Assembly (NCBI GenBank): GCA_021647315.1
Contig: JAKIUY010000023.1
Coordinates: forward strand, 1 to 46,810
Reading direction: 5' to 3'
Length of the DNA: 46,810 nt
From: Victivallaceae bacterium
GTDB lineage: Bacteria; Verrucomicrobiota; Lentisphaeria; Victivallales; Victivallaceae
How positions within the stretch are numbered: the first letter of the stretch is position 1; every line of letters begins with the position of its first letter. Positions 44,212-46,810 of this stretch are shown piece by piece. The translations under genes and the position numbers were made by a program. The notes under the pieces were generated by a model. It did not search any database. It saw nothing but the letters and a program-made list of their open reading frames with translations, and was not told where the DNA came from.

Positions 44212-44577
44212 ATGAATTTTAAATCATTAACTGTTATTGCACTCCTCTTCTCAATCACCCTAACCGGCTGTGTCAGTAAACTTGACAGCCTGGAAGGCAA
44301 ACCATTCGACAGCAAAAACCAGGCAAAAGTAACTAAGGCATTTGATGCAGTAAAAGAAAAGATGTCTGAAAAACAGGTACTTGCCCTGCTGGGAAAACCT
44401 AAACGGATCAATATTTATAAGCCTGCGCCAACCATGAAGATTCCCGCCAGACTTGATGCCGAAACCGGGCGCCAGGTCTGGTACTACCCCGGCAGCGGAT
44501 CAATAACTTTTGTCATCGACCATCATACCCGCCGGCGCAAAGTAGTAACCATCTTCAAACTTTCAATGATGAAATAA
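44212..44577 (+). CDS. small lipoprotein with BamE/SmpA-like fold
   Basis: A 121-residue lipoprotein: signal peptide with lipobox LTGC (Cys20), then a domain with KEKMSEKQVLALLGKPKRI, RQVWYYPG and SITFVIDHHTRRRKVV, the helix-helix-strand pattern of BamE/SmpA proteins. BamE assists outer-membrane protein assembly, but such folds are also used by unrelated lipoproteins. The frame extends to 44128; AGGGA before the ATG at 44212 and the signal peptide fix the start. A second lipoprotein gene follows 38 bases on. Confidence 0.75.
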   Translation: MNFKSLTVIALLFSITLTGCVSKLDSLEGKPFDSKNQAKVTKAFDAVKEKMSEKQVLALLGKPKRINIYKPAPTMKIPARLDAETGRQVWYYPGSGSITFVIDHHTRRRKVVTIFKLSMMK

Positions 44578-44615
44578 AACTGCCAGCCACTGTAGGTAAC
44601 TTTAAAGGTTAAAAA

Positions 44616-45179
44616 ATGAAAAAGATTAAAATCACACTCTCGATCATTCTGCTGGCAGTTTTCAGTTTAATGTTCACCTCATGCCACAGAGCACGTCCAC
44701 TGCCCAAAGAGTTGAATGGTAAATTATACCTGTCGCAAAATCTCTGGTATCAACATCCAGAGAAAATTTACAGTGTCAGCTACAAGACCGGGGCAAGACT
44801 ACCAGCCGGAACAGAAGTTCACGACGTTAAAGTGAGCAGAAAGGCGATATATTTTAAACTGGCTGACTCAAACCAGCAGTACAGAATAATTTATCAGCAG
44901 AAATTTTCACTGATACCGGTCATGCAGTTTGCCGACCGTCTGTTCACACAGAAGAATCTGGCAGAACTGACCAAAGATTTTACTCCGGCAGAAAAAAATT
45001 GCATCAAAACCGGCACCTTAACCAAGGGGTTGTCAAAAGCAGCCGTGCTTGTGGGATATGGTTATCCCCCCCCACACCGGACCTCCTCAACCCAAAACAA
45101 TGTCTGGCGTTACTGGATAAACCGCTTTATGACCCAGCAGCTGATCTTTAATGACAAAGGCAAATTAACCTCATTTTAA
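44616..45179 (+). CDS. lipoprotein with C-terminal BamE/SmpA-like segment
   Basis: A 187-residue protein with lipobox FTSC (Cys23). The middle part (about 30-105) is beta-rich and unfamiliar. The C-terminal part shows the BamE/SmpA pattern: TKGLSKAAVLVGYGYPPPHRTSS, VWRYWINRF and QLIFNDKGKLTSF. Together with the preceding gene it may be a pair of outer-membrane lipoproteins; no function is established. Confidence 0.7.
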   Translation: MKKIKITLSIILLAVFSLMFTSCHRARPLPKELNGKLYLSQNLWYQHPEKIYSVSYKTGARLPAGTEVHDVKVSRKAIYFKLADSNQQYRIIYQQKFSLIPVMQFADRLFTQKNLAELTKDFTPAEKNCIKTGTLTKGLSKAAVLVGYGYPPPHRTSSTQNNVWRYWINRFMTQQLIFNDKGKLTSF

Positions 45180-45350
45180 TTAATTGTTGAATTTTCTTAT
45201 TGAGGCAATTTCATACAATTATCTGCGTGTTGCTTTTTTCTTTCAGAACGCTATGGTCACCTACGGCGAATGAGCACCAGCGGTTTCGCCGTTAGATGAA
45301 GCGACACTATGCGTATAATTTATATTTACATATCCCATCACTCTCTGATT

Positions 45351-45445
45351 ATACACAAGTGCATTCTTTTAGCTAGTTTACTGCGCCTATTTAAGCTCAA
45401 CTGCGCAGCTCTTTAATAGCTTTTAGATCGCAAAACGGTATTAAT
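45351..45445 (-). repeat. 95-bp dispersed repeat, copy 2 (inverted)
   Basis: Opposite-strand match to 3753-3847, both 95 bp with no gaps. In this copy the central stem is fully paired: CTGCGC and GCGCAG. It lies 29 bases from the ABC ATPase stop. The gap 45180-45474 also holds a sequence (45195-45215) that shares AATTGCCTCAATAAG with the region just before dut. Confidence 0.85.
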
Positions 45446-45474
45446 CATATTATAGTTTTTTGATAATAAGTTAA

Positions 45475-46182
45475 TTAAAGTTCATTTTTTGGCTTTATTG
45501 CACCATCTTCCATTTCATAGGTAGAGTCAAATACATCCAGTGCCCTGTGGTCATGAGTAACGACCATAACAGCGGTGCCATGTCTATGGGCAATATCTCT
45601 GAATAATTCCATTACTTGCCGTCCTAAATGGCTGTCGAGAGCGGCAGTAGGTTCATCTGCAAGAATTAAAGATGGTTTATTTGCCAATGCACGACAAACT
45701 GCCACCCGTTGTTGCTGCCCTCCAGACAGCATTGCCGGAAAATTATCATAACGATTTGCCATTCCCAACTCTTCTAATAATTCCATAGCCCTCTTAGTTG
45801 CCTTTTTCCTTGAATAGCCATTTATCTCCATAGCTATCTGAACATTTTCAATGGCAGTCAAAAAAGGAATAAGATTTGATTTCTGAAAGACAAATCCAAT
45901 ATGTTTTCTTCTGAACTTTTTTAGATTTGTCATTTGATTTTGACCATTTAATATCAGCTGACCACCTATGTAAATGCTACCAGATGTTGGTGGATTGATT
46001 AGTCCAACAGCCGTAAGAAAAGTTGATTTACCAGCACCACTGGGACCTAATAGAGCAACAACCTCACCATAGTGAACTGTCATTGTCGCATCATGCATTG
46101 CAACAACTTCTGTATTGCCATTGCCGTATATCTTTTTTAATCCAACTGTTTGAATTGCAATCTTATCTAATTTTTTCATCAT
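45475..46182 (-). CDS. ABC transporter ATPase (LolD/MacB-like)
   Basis: A 235-residue ATP-binding subunit: Walker [10 protein letters not shown]-loop FVFQKSN, signature LSGGQQQRV, Walker [13 protein letters not shown] and H-loop VVVTHDH. The sequence belongs to the LolD/MacB/DevA group, which work with FtsX-like permeases; such a permease lies directly upstream with a six-base gap. The substrate (lipoprotein, peptide or drug) is unknown, and because the permease is incomplete the system may be inactive. Confidence 0.93.
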   Translation of the reverse strand: MMKKLDKIAIQTVGLKKIYGNGNTEVVAMHDATMTVHYGEVVALLGPSGAGKSTFLTAVGLINPPTSGSIYIGGQLILNGQNQMTNLKKFRRKHIGFVFQKSNLIPFLTAIENVQIAMEINGYSRKKATKRAMELLEELGMANRYDNFPAMLSGGQQQRVAVCRALANKPSLILADEPTAALDSHLGRQVMELFRDIAHRHGTAVMVVTHDHRALDVFDSTYEMEDGAIKPKNEL

Positions 46183-46188
46183 AGTGTA

Positions 46189-46734
46189 CTAATTTAATGC
46201 TTCATTTGGTTCTACTTTAAGAGCTTTCCATATGCCCAGAAAACTTGAGATAACAGAAATAAAACAGACTATAACTGCTAAATTTATAAGGTCATTATCA
46301 GAAAGAATCACTCTTCTTGGAAATTTAGGAAATATCTTTGTTCCCAGTAAGTATGCAATACAATAGCCCGATATTCCGAGAATAAATGCTTCCTGCAAAA
46401 TTAATTTAAGAATAATCCAGTTTGAAGCACCTATGAGTTTTAATAATGCAATACTGTGAATCTTATCTAAAGTCAGAGTGTAAAGAATTAATGCCATAAT
46501 AATTGCAGAAATGATTGTCAGTAGAATGCGAAACAAACCTATTTGGCGTTTTACTTTTTCAACAGAGCCTTTCAATAAAAGTTCTTTTTCATCATTACTA
46601 GTGTATGCTGTAATATCATTCCAACCGTTAAGTGTGCTCATAATCTTATTGACATCAGCCCCTTGTTTGATTTTCAGCACAACGGGTGAGTCCATAATTT
46701 TGTGTAAATGATTTTTTCCTATGATATGATAAAT
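46189..46734 (-). pseudogene. FtsX-like ABC permease, 5'-truncated
   Basis: C-terminal half of a DevC/MacB/FtsX-type permease. From the ATG at 46695 there are 168 residues with three membrane segments and the conserved DKIHSIALLKLIGASNWII and KALKVEPNEALN ends. Codons upstream of that ATG still read as protein (IIGKNHLHKI) until an in-frame TAA at 46735-46737, so homology starts mid-domain. Full-length relatives have about 370-400 residues. Sequence beyond 46737 is hairpin-rich and non-coding in appearance, which suggests truncation by rearrangement. Continuation outside the window cannot be excluded. Confidence 0.75.
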
Positions 46735-46753
46735 TTAATTTAGCATTGTATTT

Positions 46754-46808
46754 TTGAAGCGCCAGCTTCAACTCTTAAAAAAAGCGCATAAAAATCTCCG
46801 TAGGAGAT
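46754..46808. repeat. paired hairpins at the broken permease end
   Basis: TTGAAGC-GCCA-GCTTCAA (46754-46771) and ATCTCC-GTA-GGAGAT (46794-46808). Two small perfect stem-loops joined by an A-rich linker, similar in style to the three-hairpin elements near gspJ and gspK. The element may run past the window end. Confidence 0.65.
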
Positions 46809-46810
46809 GC

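Noticed and set aside
3165..45215. Shared AATTGCCTCAATAAG before dut and after the second lipoprotein
   Set aside because: The identical part is only about 15 bases and flanks align poorly; may be chance or a very degenerate repeat.

Overview
The window reads as a chromosomal segment of a Gram-negative bacterium of the PVC superphylum, most probably Lentisphaerota (inference from gene content; no rRNA or marker tree available). Pointers are a pseudopilin of the [19 protein letters not shown] / H-X9-DG type, a glycan-degradation cluster with its own LacI regulator, a solute-binding-protein/permease fusion, a lipoprotein secretin, and intergenic spaces packed with dispersed palindromic repeats. 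I see no tRNA, rRNA, CRISPR array, transposase or phage gene.

Layout. (1) 244-5013: housekeeping genes ispF (-), a tandem PilT-PilT ATPase (-), dut (+) and glycerate kinase (+). (2) 5031-5207: a truncated copy of the 5' end of a transporter gene. (3) 5317-17256: a complete-looking type II secretion operon in the order L-M-C-D-E-F-G-H-I-J-K; the I/J junction and the start of gspK are invaded by repeats. (4) 17641-22476: a two-gene sugar ABC importer (binding protein fused to a MalF-type permease, then a MalG-type permease carrying a large repeated extracytoplasmic insert) closed by a clear terminator. (5) 22568-27122: RND pump and adaptor on the minus strand. (6) 27415-28950: YifB/ComM-type ATPase (-). 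(7) 29188-43019: carbohydrate cluster with GH36 (-), divergent lacI with twin operators, H-X9-DG pseudopilin, beta-helix protein, clan GH-A hydrolase, DUF3604/PHP-like protein, GH95 and an ADP-ribosylglycohydrolase-family protein. (8) 43163-46734: PHP phosphoesterase (-), two small lipoproteins (+), and an ABC ATPase/FtsX-like permease pair (-) whose permease lacks its 5' part.

How it fits together. The T2SS could export the secreted beta-helix protein and glycoside hydrolase, the ABC importer could bring in released oligosaccharides, and the GH36/GH95 enzymes, which lack signal peptides, could finish them in the cytoplasm under LacI control. This is inference from proximity; only the lacI/GH36 control region is directly visible. 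The importer lacks an ATPase gene here, the RND pump lacks an outer-membrane channel gene, and the T2SS lacks a prepilin peptidase gene, so partners must be encoded elsewhere.

The most unusual items are the MalG-type permease with four ~75-residue extracytoplasmic repeats, the binding-protein/permease fusion, the tandem PilT, the gspK leader enlarged by an in-frame palindromic repeat, short 7-8 bp tandem arrays sitting on the stop codons of four genes, and several dispersed repeat families, one of which shows compensatory stem changes.
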